Source: CAVQWT01 sp963717705
GTDB taxonomy: Bacteria; Pseudomonadota; Gammaproteobacteria; Burkholderiales; Casimicrobiaceae
Assembly (NCBI GenBank): GCA_963717705.1
Contig: CAVQWT010000002.1
Location: forward strand, 744,001-808,000
Reading direction: 5' to 3'
DNA: 64,000 bases
Shown: one piece after another, positions 1 to 8,583 of the stretch
Numbering within the stretch: the stretch's first letter is position 1
Layout of the letters: each line of letters begins with the position of its first letter
Made by a program: the position numbers and the translations under genes
The notes under the pieces: generated by a model
Told to the model about the DNA's origin: nothing
What the model saw: only the letters and a program-made list of their open reading frames with translations
Database searches by the model: none

Positions 1-140
1 CATCCCGCGAAAGGTCTTTGGCAATAGGGGCTTGCAGCAACCCGTTGAGAAAGTGCCGGAACCGTTGGCCACGGGCGGCTGACGCGAACGCGCCGCGGGG
101 CGCGGGACGGCGAAACGCGGCAAACGAAGGGAGAATTCCA

Positions 141-419
141 ATGGTTCGCTTCGGCTTCAACATCAAGACCCGGTCCGGCCAGAAGGTCGACCACATCTCG
201 ATCATGGCCGGCTCGCAGGACGACGCCGAGCGCCGGCTGCGCCAGATGTACATGCAGTGCGAGATCCTGGAGTGCACCACGCAGTCCGTCCCGCGTCGGG
301 TCGACACGCTCGACATCGAAGGCATCATCGGCCTGATCAGCGCCAGCGAGCCCGCGGTGCGCGGCCTGGCCGCCGCCAACGACGCGCCGATCTACGCGTT
401 CTCCTCCGGCACGCAGTAA
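141..419 (+). CDS. Small hypothetical protein
   Basis: Codes for 92 residues beginning MVRFGFNIKT. The ATG at 141 was chosen because AAGGGAG lies 7 nt upstream, and the residues encoded further upstream are low-complexity Arg/Ala. No signal peptide or membrane segment is visible, so it is probably cytosolic. Two cysteines sit close together (QCEILECTT) near residue 38. I do not recognise the family. It converges on the ParA-type gene 100 nt downstream. The first 140 bases of the window hold no other gene I can support. Confidence 0.6.
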   Translation: MVRFGFNIKTRSGQKVDHISIMAGSQDDAERRLRQMYMQCEILECTTQSVPRRVDTLDIEGIIGLISASEPAVRGLAAANDAPIYAFSSGTQ

Positions 420-523
420 GCGCGCGGTACCCGCGGTCCCCGGCCTCGGCCCCGTTGCCGTCGGCCCCCGCCCTCGCGCCCGGCCGGCCACCCCGGCGGC
501 CACCGCTCCGGCCGCCTCGCGCC

Positions 524-1288
524 TCAATCCACGAACCCCGCCGCCACCAGCTCGTCCATTAGCGCCTGGTAGTCGAGCGCGCCCTTGCTGCCGGGCGCGT
601 GGCGAAAGACGTCGAGCTCCACCGACGGGCTCTCCGCCAGCTTCACGCTTTCCCGGATCTTGGTCGCGCAGATTTCCTCGGGCCGGAATGCCGCCGCCAT
701 CCGCGCCACGATGTCCGCGCTCATCCGCCGCCGCGAGTCGTACCGCGTGAGCACGTAGCGTCGCGGCAGCCGCCGCTTGAACACCGGCTCCAGCGCGTTC
801 AGCGCCCGCTCCACCTCGCGCGCGCCGTTGAGCGCCAGGAAATCGCAGGACACGGGGATGACGACCACGTCCGCCGCGAATACGGCATTGAGCGACAGCA
901 CGTTGAGCAGCGGGCAGGTGTCGATGACCACCGGCCCCGGCAGCATGTCCGGCGCGCGCAGCGCATGGCGCAGCCGCGTGATGACGTTGACGCCCTTGCC
1001 CAGCAGCGAGTCGATCTTGGCCAGGTCGAGGTGCGCCGGGCACATCATGACGCCCGAGCGGGTGATCCGCGCGATGTCGGCCAGCGGCGTCTGCCGGACG
1101 AAGAAGTTGACCATCGAGTCGTCGGCAAGCCGGGGCTGCGCACCGAACACGTGCGACAGGTGCGCCTGCGGATCGAGGTCGATGCCCAGCGGCCGCTGCC
1201 CCCGCTGTGCGATGGCCGCGAGCAGGTTGAGCGCCGTGGTGGTCTTGCCGACCCCGCCCTTCTGATTGAAGACGGCGATGATGGCCAC
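524..1288 (-). CDS. Orphan ParA/MinD-type ATPase
   Basis: Codes for a 254-residue deviant Walker ATPase of the ParA/Soj family. The signature KGGVGKTT is at residues 10-17, with the deviant lysine at 10 and the catalytic-loop lysine at 15; DLDPQAH near residue 38 is the typical ParA Walker A' motif and VVIDTCP near residue 120 is Walker B. The start is a GTG at 1288, placed one residue before the hydrophobic strand that opens the family. Upstream codons in frame are Arg/Pro-rich and look non-coding. ParA proteins dimerise on ATP and position DNA or protein cargo. No parB, minE or chemotaxis gene is adjacent, so the cargo is unknown. It is divergent from the glutaredoxin-like gene. Confidence 0.85.
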   Translation of the reverse strand: MAIIAVFNQKGGVGKTTTALNLLAAIAQRGQRPLGIDLDPQAHLSHVFGAQPRLADDSMVNFFVRQTPLADIARITRSGVMMCPAHLDLAKIDSLLGKGVNVITRLRHALRAPDMLPGPVVIDTCPLLNVLSLNAVFAADVVVIPVSCDFLALNGAREVERALNALEPVFKRRLPRRYVLTRYDSRRRMSADIVARMAAAFRPEEICATKIRESVKLAESPSVELDVFRHAPGSKGALDYQALMDELVAAGFVD

Positions 1289-1356
1289 GAAAGGGAGGAT
1301 ACCGCAGGCGAAGGCGGGCTGGCCCGCAGTCCCGGACCTTGCGCCATAATTCGTGC

Positions 1357-1725
1357 ATGACCCGACCCGTCCTCGACGAGCAGCACATCCATCCCGCCAT
1401 CCGCGACCAGGTCGCCGGCCACCACGCCGACATCGTCCGCGAGGTCCAGGCCGCCATCGCCGCCAACGCCGTCGTGGTGGTGGGCATGGCCCAGAACCCC
1501 TTTCCAAAAAAGGCGCGCAAGGCCCTCGATGCCGCCGGCGTGCCGTACACGTACCTGCAGTACGGCGGATACTTCGGCGAGTGGCGCCGCCGCAACGCGC
1601 TGAAGATGTGGACCGGCTGGCCGACGTTCCCCATGGTGTTCGTCAGGGGCGTGCTGGTGGGCGGGGCCGGGGACCTGGACAGGCTCATCGCCAGCGGGGA
1701 GTTGAAGAAGATGCTGGCCGGCTGA
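1357..1725 (+). CDS. Glutaredoxin-fold protein lacking the redox cysteines
   Basis: Codes for 122 residues. The core VVVVGMAQ-NPFPKKARKALDAAGVPYTYLQY, followed by GWPTFPMVFVRG and VGG, follows the glutaredoxin fold: the cis-proline is in TFP and the GG motif is in place. The active-site CPYC/CGFS position reads N47-P48-F49-P50, so no thiol chemistry is possible there. Monothiol glutaredoxins bind Fe-S clusters through that cysteine, so both oxidoreductase and cluster roles are doubtful. I infer a structural, glutathione-binding or regulatory role. The ATG at 1357 was preferred over a TTG six codons upstream. Confidence 0.75.
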   Translation: MTRPVLDEQHIHPAIRDQVAGHHADIVREVQAAIAANAVVVVGMAQNPFPKKARKALDAAGVPYTYLQYGGYFGEWRRRNALKMWTGWPTFPMVFVRGVLVGGAGDLDRLIASGELKKMLAG

Positions 1726-1910
1726 GCCGCTTCGCGCCGCCGCCGTCGGCGGGGCAGGACCCCGGGACATTCCCTTCCGCGCAGCCGGGCGGTTATAGTT
1801 ACGCGGGACCCGTGCACCGCGCACAAGAACAGCGACTTGCGGGCACGGAAACATCCGCGGGACGGCGCGACAGATGCGCAGGCTCGCGGTCCACCACCGG
1901 GAGGAGTCCG

Positions 1911-2936
1911 ATGATTTCGAAACTGCACCGCGCGCTTGCGGGCGCGTTGGTCGTCGCCTGCGCGCTCGGCTTCACGTCGACGACGCGCGCCCAGGCCCCC
2001 AAGGTCCTCAAGATCTCGCACCAGTTTCCCGCCTCGAGCGGAAGCGACGGCGACTTCCGCGACCAGCTGGCGAGGAAGTTCGCCGCCGAGGTCGAGAAGC
2101 GCACCAACGGGCAGCTCAAGCTCGAGGTGTACCCGAACGGATCGCTGGTGAAGACCTTCAGCCAGTTCGGGGCGATCCGCAAGGGCACGCTCGACATGTC
2201 GGTGCTGCCGCTCGCGTACGGCGGCGGCGAGGTGCCGGAGATGAACCTCGGCCTGATGCCGGCGCTGGTGACGAGCTACGACCAGGGCCTGCGCTGGAAG
2301 TCGTCGCCGATCGGCAAGGAGTTCGAGCGCATCCTGGACGAGAAGGGCATCAGGATCCTGACCTGGGTCTGGCAGGCCGGCGGCATCGCCAGCAAGACCG
2401 ATCCGATCGTGTCGCCCGACGACGCCAAGGGCAAGAAGGTCCGCGGCGGCAGCAAGGAAATGGACCTGATGATCAAGGGGGCCGGCGGCGCGGTGACCAA
2501 CGTTCCGTCCAACGAGATCTACAACGCGATGTCGAGCGGCGTGCTCGACGCCGCGCTGACCTCGAGCACGTCGCTGATCAGCTTCCGGCTGGCCGAGAAC
2601 GCGAAGTCGGTCACCACCGCCCGCAACAAGGCGATCTGGTTCATGCTGGAGCCGCTGGTGATCTCGAAGGAGACGTGGTCGAAGCTCACCCCCGAGCAGC
2701 AGAAGATCATGACCGAGGTCGGCGCGTCGCTGGAGCCGTTCGCGAAGGAGGCCGCGCAGGCCGACGACAAGGAAATGGCGAACGTGTTCGCCAAGGCCGG
2801 CGCCAGGGTCGTCGACATGGACGAGGCGGCGTTCCTCAAGTGGCAGGCGATTGCCAGGGACACGGCCTACAAGGACTTCGCGGCGAACGTGAAGAACGGG
2901 CAGCAGCTCCTCGACATGGCGCTGGCGGTCAAGTAG
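1911..2936 (+). CDS. TRAP transporter substrate-binding protein (DctP family)
   Basis: Codes for a 341-residue periplasmic binding protein. A Sec signal peptide (about residues 1-27, hydrophobic ALAGALVVACALGF, ending near RAQA) precedes the mature domain KVLKISHQFP. The family fold is visible in EVEKRTNGQLKLEVYPNGSL, in GTLDMSVLPLAYGGG and in the partition-helix region SGVLDAALTSSTSL. GAGGAG is 6-11 nt before the ATG. It is the first gene of a TRAP operon: the small membrane subunit begins 2 nt after its stop. The ligand cannot be read from sequence; most DctP proteins bind carboxylates. No catabolic gene is adjacent to narrow it. Confidence 0.9.
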   Translation: MISKLHRALAGALVVACALGFTSTTRAQAPKVLKISHQFPASSGSDGDFRDQLARKFAAEVEKRTNGQLKLEVYPNGSLVKTFSQFGAIRKGTLDMSVLPLAYGGGEVPEMNLGLMPALVTSYDQGLRWKSSPIGKEFERILDEKGIRILTWVWQAGGIASKTDPIVSPDDAKGKKVRGGSKEMDLMIKGAGGAVTNVPSNEIYNAMSSGVLDAALTSSTSLISFRLAENAKSVTTARNKAIWFMLEPLVISKETWSKLTPEQQKIMTEVGASLEPFAKEAAQADDKEMANVFAKAGARVVDMDEAAFLKWQAIARDTAYKDFAANVKNGQQLLDMALAVK

Positions 2937-2938
2937 TC

Positions 2939-3532
2939 GTGACCGGCATCCCCACGCGCAGCGGCGGGGGGCCGGCTCCGGCGCCCCGGCCCGGCATCTG
3001 GCGCCGGTTCGTCCGCGGCGTCGAGGGGTTCAACACGGCGGCCGGCTACGCGTCGGGCGTCGTCATCGTGCTGACCAGCCTCGTCATCGTGTTCGAGGTG
3101 ATCGTCCGCTACGTGTTCAGGTGGGCGACCGACTGGGAGATCGAGATGTCGGTGATCCTCCTGATCGTCGCCACGTTCATGAGCGCCGCCTACACGCAGC
3201 TGCAGCGCGGCCACGTCTCGATCGAGGTGCTCGAGCACGTGCTGTCGCCGCGGCTCAACCGGCTGCGCTTCCTCGTCGGCGACGTGCTTTCGCTGCTCTT
3301 CTGCGCGTTCGTCGCGGCCAACGCCTGGTACTTCTTCCACGAGGCCTGGGGCGACGGGCGGGTGTCGAACAGCTCGTGGGCGCCGAAGCTGTGGATCCCC
3401 TACCTCTTCATGGCGATCGGCATGTCGACGCTCGCGCTGCAGCAGCTGATCCAGATCGTCGAGAGCCGGCGCAGCCACAGCGCCGAGCACGAGGCGAAGC
3501 TCGAGGCGCAGAACGCGCCCTGGACCGAGTGA
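2939..3532 (+). CDS. TRAP transporter small permease (DctQ family)
   Basis: Codes for 197 residues with four predicted transmembrane helices, near residues 37-57, 70-90, 114-134 and 152-170. This is the usual DctQ topology. The conserved DWEIEMSVILLIVATFMSAA segment and the later GHVSIEVL are typical of the family. A GTG start at 2939 lies 2 nt after the binding-protein stop, and the stop overlaps the ATG of the large subunit (TGATG), so the three genes are translationally coupled. The product scaffolds the large permease and helps dock the binding protein. Confidence 0.88.
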   Translation: MTGIPTRSGGGPAPAPRPGIWRRFVRGVEGFNTAAGYASGVVIVLTSLVIVFEVIVRYVFRWATDWEIEMSVILLIVATFMSAAYTQLQRGHVSIEVLEHVLSPRLNRLRFLVGDVLSLLFCAFVAANAWYFFHEAWGDGRVSNSSWAPKLWIPYLFMAIGMSTLALQQLIQIVESRRSHSAEHEAKLEAQNAPWTE

Positions 3533-4881
3533 TGGGCACCGCGCAGATCGGCCTGCTGTACGGCGGGGTCACCTTCGCGCTGCTGTTCTCCGGCATGCCC
3601 ATCGCGTTCGCGCTGGGCCTTTCGGCGCTGGGCTTCATGGCGGTCTTCATGCCCACGGCGAACCTGTGGTCGGTCGCGGAGACGATGTACGCCGAGCTCG
3701 ACAACTTCACGCTGCTGACCATCCCCCTGTTCGTGCTGATGGGCGCGGCGATCGGCAAGACGCGTGCGGGGTCGGACGTCTACGGATCGCTCAACGCGTG
3801 GCTGCACAAGGTGCCCGGCGGCCTCGGCCTCGCCAACGTCTTCGCGTGCTCGGTGTTCGCGGCGATGTGCGGCTCGAGCCCCGCCACGTGCTCGGCGATC
3901 GGCTCGTCCGGGATCCCGCAGCTCCTGAAGCGCGGCTATTCGGAAGGGCTCGCGGCGGGCCTGATCGCCGCCGGCGGCACGCTCGGCATCCTGATCCCGC
4001 CGTCGCTCACGCTGATCCTCTACGGCCTCGCCTCCGAGCAGTCGATCGGGCGGCTGTTCATGGCCGGCTTCGGCCCGGGCCTGATGCTGACGCTGATGTT
4101 CGCCGCGTGGGTCGTGTTCAAGTACCGGCTCGAACGCAACGCGGCGCTCGAGCGCGTGCGCGCGACCGGCGTGGGCTCGGCGATCCTCGAGGAGGAGCAC
4201 TTCACCTGGAAGGACCGGTTCGAGTCGCTGCCGCGGTTCCTGCCGTTCCTGCTGCTGATCGGCGTCATCATGGTCGCGATGTACGACGGCTGGGCCACGC
4301 CGTCCGAGGTCGCCGGCATCGGCGCCGCCGGCTCGATGATCCTGGTGGTCGTGCTGTACCGCTGCTACCGGATCAGCGACCTGAAGGCGATCCTGTCCGG
4401 GACCGTGCGCGAGAGCACGATGATCATGATGATCATCGCGACGTCGTTCCTGTTCACCTACGTGATGAGCTACCTCGGCATCACTCAGGCGGCGGCGCAG
4501 TGGCTGGTGGCGATGAACTTCGGCAAGTGGGAGTTCTTCGTCTGGATCAACGTGTTCCTGGTGGTGCTGGGGTTCTTCCTGCCGCCGGTGGCGATCATCC
4601 TGATGGTGACGCCGATCATCCTGCCGTCGCTGAAGGCGCTCGGCATCGATCTCGTCTGGTTCGGCATCATCATGACGATCCTGATGGAGATGGGGCTCAT
4701 CCATCCGCCGGTCGGGCTCAACCTCTTCGTGATCCAGGGCATCGCGCCGGACATCAAGCTGCGCAACATCATCTGGGGCACGCTGCCGTTCATAGGCCTC
4801 ATGGTGCTCGGCATAGTGCTGCTGTGCTTCTTCCCCGAGATCGCGCTGTGGCTGCCCGACCACGTCTACAAGGGCCGGTAG
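3532..4881 (+). CDS. TRAP transporter large permease (DctM family)
   Basis: Codes for 449 residues with about 12 hydrophobic helices. DctM signatures include FTLLTIPLFVLMG near residue 58, CGSSPATCSAIGSSGIPQL near residue 113, and AGGTLGILIPPSLTLILYG near residue 145. The C-terminal half repeats the pattern (FFLPPVAIILMVTPIILP and MGLIHPPVGLN). This subunit forms the Na+- or H+-coupled channel of the tripartite transporter. It ends the operon. The 57 nt to the convergent phnE contain an interrupted GC-rich inverted repeat but no T run. Confidence 0.92.
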   Translation: MGTAQIGLLYGGVTFALLFSGMPIAFALGLSALGFMAVFMPTANLWSVAETMYAELDNFTLLTIPLFVLMGAAIGKTRAGSDVYGSLNAWLHKVPGGLGLANVFACSVFAAMCGSSPATCSAIGSSGIPQLLKRGYSEGLAAGLIAAGGTLGILIPPSLTLILYGLASEQSIGRLFMAGFGPGLMLTLMFAAWVVFKYRLERNAALERVRATGVGSAILEEEHFTWKDRFESLPRFLPFLLLIGVIMVAMYDGWATPSEVAGIGAAGSMILVVVLYRCYRISDLKAILSGTVRESTMIMMIIATSFLFTYVMSYLGITQAAAQWLVAMNFGKWEFFVWINVFLVVLGFFLPPVAIILMVTPIILPSLKALGIDLVWFGIIMTILMEMGLIHPPVGLNLFVIQGIAPDIKLRNIIWGTLPFIGLMVLGIVLLCFFPEIALWLPDHVYKGR

Positions 4882-4938
4882 ACTGCGCGCGCCGATAGCC
4901 CGGACGCCGCTCCGCGTGTCCCGGCGCGCGGGTGCGCG

Positions 4939-5802
4939 TCAGATCACCCGCTTGCGCAGCTGGGTCACCACGACCTCGGCGACGATCACCACCGCGAAGA
5001 TCGACGCGAGCACGACGGCGACCCGGTCCCACTGGAAGAGGTTGAGCGCGGAGTCGAGCGCCATGCCGATGCCGCCGGCGCCGACCAGCCCCAGCACCGC
5101 CGATTCGCGCACGTTGATGTCCCAGCGGAACAGCGCGATCGACCAGAACGCCGGCCGCACCTGCGGCCAGTAGCCGAAGGTCAGGCGCGACGCCCACGGC
5201 GCCCCGGCCGCGGTCAGCGCCTCGATCGGCCCCTGCTGCGCCTCCTCCAGCGCCTCGCCGAACAGCTTGCCGACGAAGCCGATCGAGCGGAACGCGATCG
5301 CCAGCGTGCCGGCGAGCGCGCCGGGGCCGAAGATGCCGACGAAAAGCAGCGCCCACACCAGCGAGTTCACGCTGCGCGACGACACCAGGATCAGCTTGGC
5401 GAAGAGGTTGAGCGGCGTCGACGGTACCAGGTTGTTCGCCGCCAGCACGCCCACCGGCAGCGCCAGCACCAGCGCCAGCAGCGTGCCGAGCGACGCGATG
5501 TGGATCGTCTCCATCAGCGCCGCGTGGATGGTCTCGGGGTAGTGCGCCCAGTCGGGCGGCCACATCCGCTGCAGCAGGTCCGCCATCTGCTCCGGGGCGT
5601 CGAGCAGGAATTCCGGGATAATCTCGATGGTCTTCACCGACATCACGATGGCGGCGACGATGACGAGGTAGACGGCGAAGCGCGCAAGCCGCTGGCCCGG
5701 CGTGAAGCGCCGCCATACGCGGTCGGCGACGCCGCCGTTCGCGGCCGGGGCGAGGTGGGCGGCGCTGGCGGGCACCGGCGTTCGGCTCGGCCCGGCGGCC
5801 AT
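4939..5802 (-). CDS. phnE: Phosphonate-type ABC permease PhnE, second copy
   Basis: Codes for 287 residues. A cytoplasmic N-terminus of about 45 residues precedes about five to six transmembrane helices. The binding-protein-dependent transport signature (EALTAAGAPWASRLTFGYWPQVRP) contacts the ATPase, and the DINVRESAVLGLVGAGGIG segment is characteristic of PhnE. It is the last gene of the operon and its ATG overlaps the stop of the preceding phnE by one base (TGATG). Two different PhnE proteins in tandem probably form a heterodimeric channel. Confidence 0.9.
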   Translation of the reverse strand: MAAGPSRTPVPASAAHLAPAANGGVADRVWRRFTPGQRLARFAVYLVIVAAIVMSVKTIEIIPEFLLDAPEQMADLLQRMWPPDWAHYPETIHAALMETIHIASLGTLLALVLALPVGVLAANNLVPSTPLNLFAKLILVSSRSVNSLVWALLFVGIFGPGALAGTLAIAFRSIGFVGKLFGEALEEAQQGPIEALTAAGAPWASRLTFGYWPQVRPAFWSIALFRWDINVRESAVLGLVGAGGIGMALDSALNLFQWDRVAVVLASIFAVVIVAEVVVTQLRKRVI

Positions 5803-6668
5803 CAGTCGTCCTCCAGGTGCCGCACGCGGACGGCGCCGTCGCTGCGCCGGAACAGGTCGGCGAGCGTCGCGTTCTGCAGGAAGATCTTGCGGACGCCGGT
5901 GGCGAGGATCTCGCCCAGCATGATGAGCGCGATGATCGACAGCAGGATCGCGCAGACGAAGTCGTAGTCGAAGCGCTGGAACGCGGCGAACAGCGTGCCG
6001 CCGATGCCGCCGGCGCCGACGATGCCGACCATCGTCGAGTTGCGCAGGTTCGAATCGAGCTGGTAGGTGGCGAAGCCGATGAAGCGCGAGAAGACCTGCG
6101 GCACGACGCCGAACGCCAGCACCGACGAGAACGACGCGCCGGTCGCGCGCACCGCCTCGACCTGCTTCAGCGAGATCTCCTCGACCGCCTCGGTGAAGAG
6201 CTTGCCGATGAAGCCGATCGACGCGACGGTCAGCGCCAGGATGCCGGCGAGCGCGCCGAAGCCCACGGCCTTGACGAACAGGATGGCGACGATCACCGGG
6301 TGGAACGATCGGCAGGCGACGACGATCAGCCGCGCCGGCCACGTCGCCCATGGTGGCATCAGGTTGCGCGCCGCGCACAGGCCCACCGGCAGCGCCAGCA
6401 CGATGCCCAGGACGGACGCCAGGACGGCGATCTGCAGGCTCTCCAGCAGCCCCTTAATCAAGAGGTCCCAGCGCGAGAAGTTGGGCGGGAACAGCCGGTC
6501 GAAGAAGCGGGCGGCGTTGGCGAGCCCGGTCTCGACGCGCGCCCAGGACACCTCGAGCTGCGCGCAGGCGTAGATCACGTAGACGACGAGCGCGACCGCC
6601 GCCACGGTCGGCCACAGCCGGCGGGGAAACGGGTCGGCGATCGCCGCGGCGGACGGCTCGACGCTCAA
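5802..6668 (-). CDS. phnE: Phosphonate-type ABC permease PhnE, first copy
   Basis: Codes for 288 residues if translation starts at the TTG that overlaps the phnC stop (TTGA); no better start lies nearby. Features are KQVEAVRATGASFSSVLAFGVVPQV (ATPase coupling loop) and DSNLRNSTMVGIVGAGGIGG (PhnE signature), with about six transmembrane helices. It aligns along its whole length with the downstream copy, yet the two diverge clearly at the N-terminus, so the duplication is old. It should pair with the other PhnE, with PhnC and with one or both PhnD proteins. Confidence 0.88.
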   Translation of the reverse strand: MSVEPSAAAIADPFPRRLWPTVAAVALVVYVIYACAQLEVSWARVETGLANAARFFDRLFPPNFSRWDLLIKGLLESLQIAVLASVLGIVLALPVGLCAARNLMPPWATWPARLIVVACRSFHPVIVAILFVKAVGFGALAGILALTVASIGFIGKLFTEAVEEISLKQVEAVRATGASFSSVLAFGVVPQVFSRFIGFATYQLDSNLRNSTMVGIVGAGGIGGTLFAAFQRFDYDFVCAILLSIIALIMLGEILATGVRKIFLQNATLADLFRRSDGAVRVRHLEDD

Positions 6669-7414
6669 TGCAGCCAGCCTTCGCCGCCGTAGATTTTCTT
6701 CAGCACCTCGTCGGTCAGCCCTGCGGGCGGGCCGTCGTAGACCACCGTCCCGCCGGACATGCCGACGACGCGGTCGGCGAAGCGCTTGGCGAGCTCGACG
6801 TCGTGCATGTTGATCAGCACCGGGATGTCGCGCGAGCGCGCGACGTCGGCGAGCAGCTGCATGATCTCGACCGACGTCTTGGGGTCGAGCGACGAGGTGG
6901 GCTCGTCGGCGAGCAGCAGCTTGGGCTGCTGCATCACCGCGCGGGCGATGCCGACGCGCTGCCGCTGGCCGCCGGAGAGCGCGTCGGCACGCTGGTGCGC
7001 GAACCCGGAGAGACCGACCGTCTCGAGGAGCTCGTACGCCATCCGGATGTCCGACGGCGGGAACTTGCGCCGCCATGCGCGCCACGCGGAGACGTAGCCC
7101 AGCCGCCCCGACAGCAGGTTCTCCATCACCGTCAGGCGCTCGACCAGGTTGTACTCCTGGAACACCATGCCGATCGAGCGCCGCGCGCGGCGCAGCGCCG
7201 CGCCCGAGAGCCTGGCGAGGTCCTCGCCCTCGAACAGCATCTCGCCCGCGGACGGGTCGATGAGCCGGTTGACGCAGCGGATCAGCGTCGACTTGCCCGT
7301 TCCCGACGGCCCGATGATCGCGGTGATGCCGCGCGCGGCGATGTCGAGGTCGATGTCGACGAGGACCGGCTTGCCGGCGACGTACGACTTCGACAGCCGC
7401 TTCAGCGTCAGCAT
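6665..7414 (-). CDS. phnC: Phosphonate-type ABC transporter ATPase PhnC
   Basis: Codes for a 249-residue ABC ATPase. Walker A is GPSGTGKST near residue 36, the Q-loop is FQEYNLVERLTVMENLL (typical of PhnC), the signature is LSGGQRQRVGIARA, Walker B is LLLADEPTSSLD, and the switch histidine is in NMHDVELA. ATP hydrolysis drives uptake of a phosphonate, phosphite or similar phosphorus oxyanion. The ATG overlaps the TAA of the upstream phnD (TAATG) and the stop overlaps the start of phnE. No C-P lyase or phosphite dehydrogenase gene is nearby, so the exact substrate is open. Confidence 0.93.
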   Translation of the reverse strand: MLTLKRLSKSYVAGKPVLVDIDLDIAARGITAIIGPSGTGKSTLIRCVNRLIDPSAGEMLFEGEDLARLSGAALRRARRSIGMVFQEYNLVERLTVMENLLSGRLGYVSAWRAWRRKFPPSDIRMAYELLETVGLSGFAHQRADALSGGQRQRVGIARAVMQQPKLLLADEPTSSLDPKTSVEIMQLLADVARSRDIPVLINMHDVELAKRFADRVVGMSGGTVVYDGPPAGLTDEVLKKIYGGEGWLH

Positions 7415-8436
7415 TACTTCTTCTTCGCGGCCGCCGCCGCGGCGGCAGCCTCGGCCTCGCGCTTGGTTTCCTTGTCGTACGAGGCCTTGTCGAAGCCCTG
7501 GCCGGAGCCCTTGGCCACGTCGCGCACCACCGCCCAGCTCGTCTGGTAGTTGATGGGGAAGAAGCGGTCGGCGCCGTCGAAGGCCTTCTGCATCTCGGCG
7601 GGGAAGCGGTAGTCGTAGAAGCAGCCGAGCATCCTGTCGACCAGCTTCGGGTCGAGGTCGTGCGCATAGGCGAACGACGACGTCGGGAACTTCTGGCTGC
7701 GGTAGATCACGCGGAAATCGCTCTCCTTGATCTGGCCGCGGGTCGCCATCCGGTGGAACACGTCGGACGCGACGGCGCCCGCGTCGTAGTCGCCCGACTG
7801 CACCCCCATCACCGACTGGTCGTGCTTGCCGGAGAAGATGATCTTGTAGTCCTTGTCCGGCGTCAGGCCTTCCTTCGGGAACAGCGCGAGCGGCGCCAGG
7901 TGCCCGGAGTTGGACGAAGGCGACGTGTGCGCGACCTTCTTGCCCTTGAGGTCGGCGAGCTTGGTGTACGGCGAGCTCGCCTTGACCACGACGATGAGGT
8001 TGTAGCCCTGGAAATCCTTCGCCGTGCCCTTGACCGCGAACGGCACCGCGCCGGCGAGGTTGACCGCGAACGCGGTCGGGCCGGTCGAGAAGCCGCCGAC
8101 GTGCAACCGGCCCGATCGCATCGCCTCGATCTCGGCCGCGTTCGACTGCACCTGGTAGAACACGACCTTCTTGTCGAGGCAGGCCGCGAGGTGCGTGGTG
8201 AACGGCTTGAACACGTTCTCGTAGACGGCGGGGTCCTCGACCGGCGTGTAGGTGAACACGATCGTCGACGGGTTCTTCCACCGCTTGGCGTCGGTCGGGG
8301 TGTCGGCGACAAGGTCGTTGTTGGCGTCGCAGTACATGTTGTCGAGCTCGCCGCGGTTCTTGCAGGCGTCGGCGGCGGCCGCGGGCAGCGCCAGCGCGCA
8401 GGCGGCGAGGAAGACGAGGGTGCGTACGACGTTCAT
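7414..8436 (-). CDS. phnD: Phosphonate/phosphite-type ABC binding protein PhnD, copy proximal to phnC
   Basis: Codes for a 340-residue periplasmic binding protein with a Sec signal peptide cut near AAAADACKN. The PhnD core includes FKPFTTHLAACLDKKVVFYQVQ, the ligand-loop pattern AHTSPSSNSGHLAP, and SGKHDQSVMGVQSGDYDAGAVASDVF. The C-terminus ends in an Ala/Lys-rich tail (about 17 residues, run of A then KKK), which is low-complexity. It closely resembles the neighbouring copy at 8584-9603 over the entire length. Cysteines in DACKNRGELDNMYCD are shared by both copies and probably form a disulfide. Confidence 0.9.
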   Translation of the reverse strand: MNVVRTLVFLAACALALPAAAADACKNRGELDNMYCDANNDLVADTPTDAKRWKNPSTIVFTYTPVEDPAVYENVFKPFTTHLAACLDKKVVFYQVQSNAAEIEAMRSGRLHVGGFSTGPTAFAVNLAGAVPFAVKGTAKDFQGYNLIVVVKASSPYTKLADLKGKKVAHTSPSSNSGHLAPLALFPKEGLTPDKDYKIIFSGKHDQSVMGVQSGDYDAGAVASDVFHRMATRGQIKESDFRVIYRSQKFPTSSFAYAHDLDPKLVDRMLGCFYDYRFPAEMQKAFDGADRFFPINYQTSWAVVRDVAKGSGQGFDKASYDKETKREAEAAAAAAAAKKK

Positions 8437-8583
8437 CGGGGCTCCTTCGGTGGCGCCGCGGTCGGCAGGCCGCGGGTCGGTTGCAAAGACGGTTGTGGCA
8501 ATCGGGCGCGGCGGTCGGATGCGGGATCCGGCGGTCGTGGCGGCGGGCGCGCGGGCTTCCCGCGGCCGGTGCGGCGAAGGCGC

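Noticed and set aside
4882..4938. Interrupted GC inverted repeat between dctM and phnE as a bidirectional terminator
   Set aside because: There is no T run on either side.
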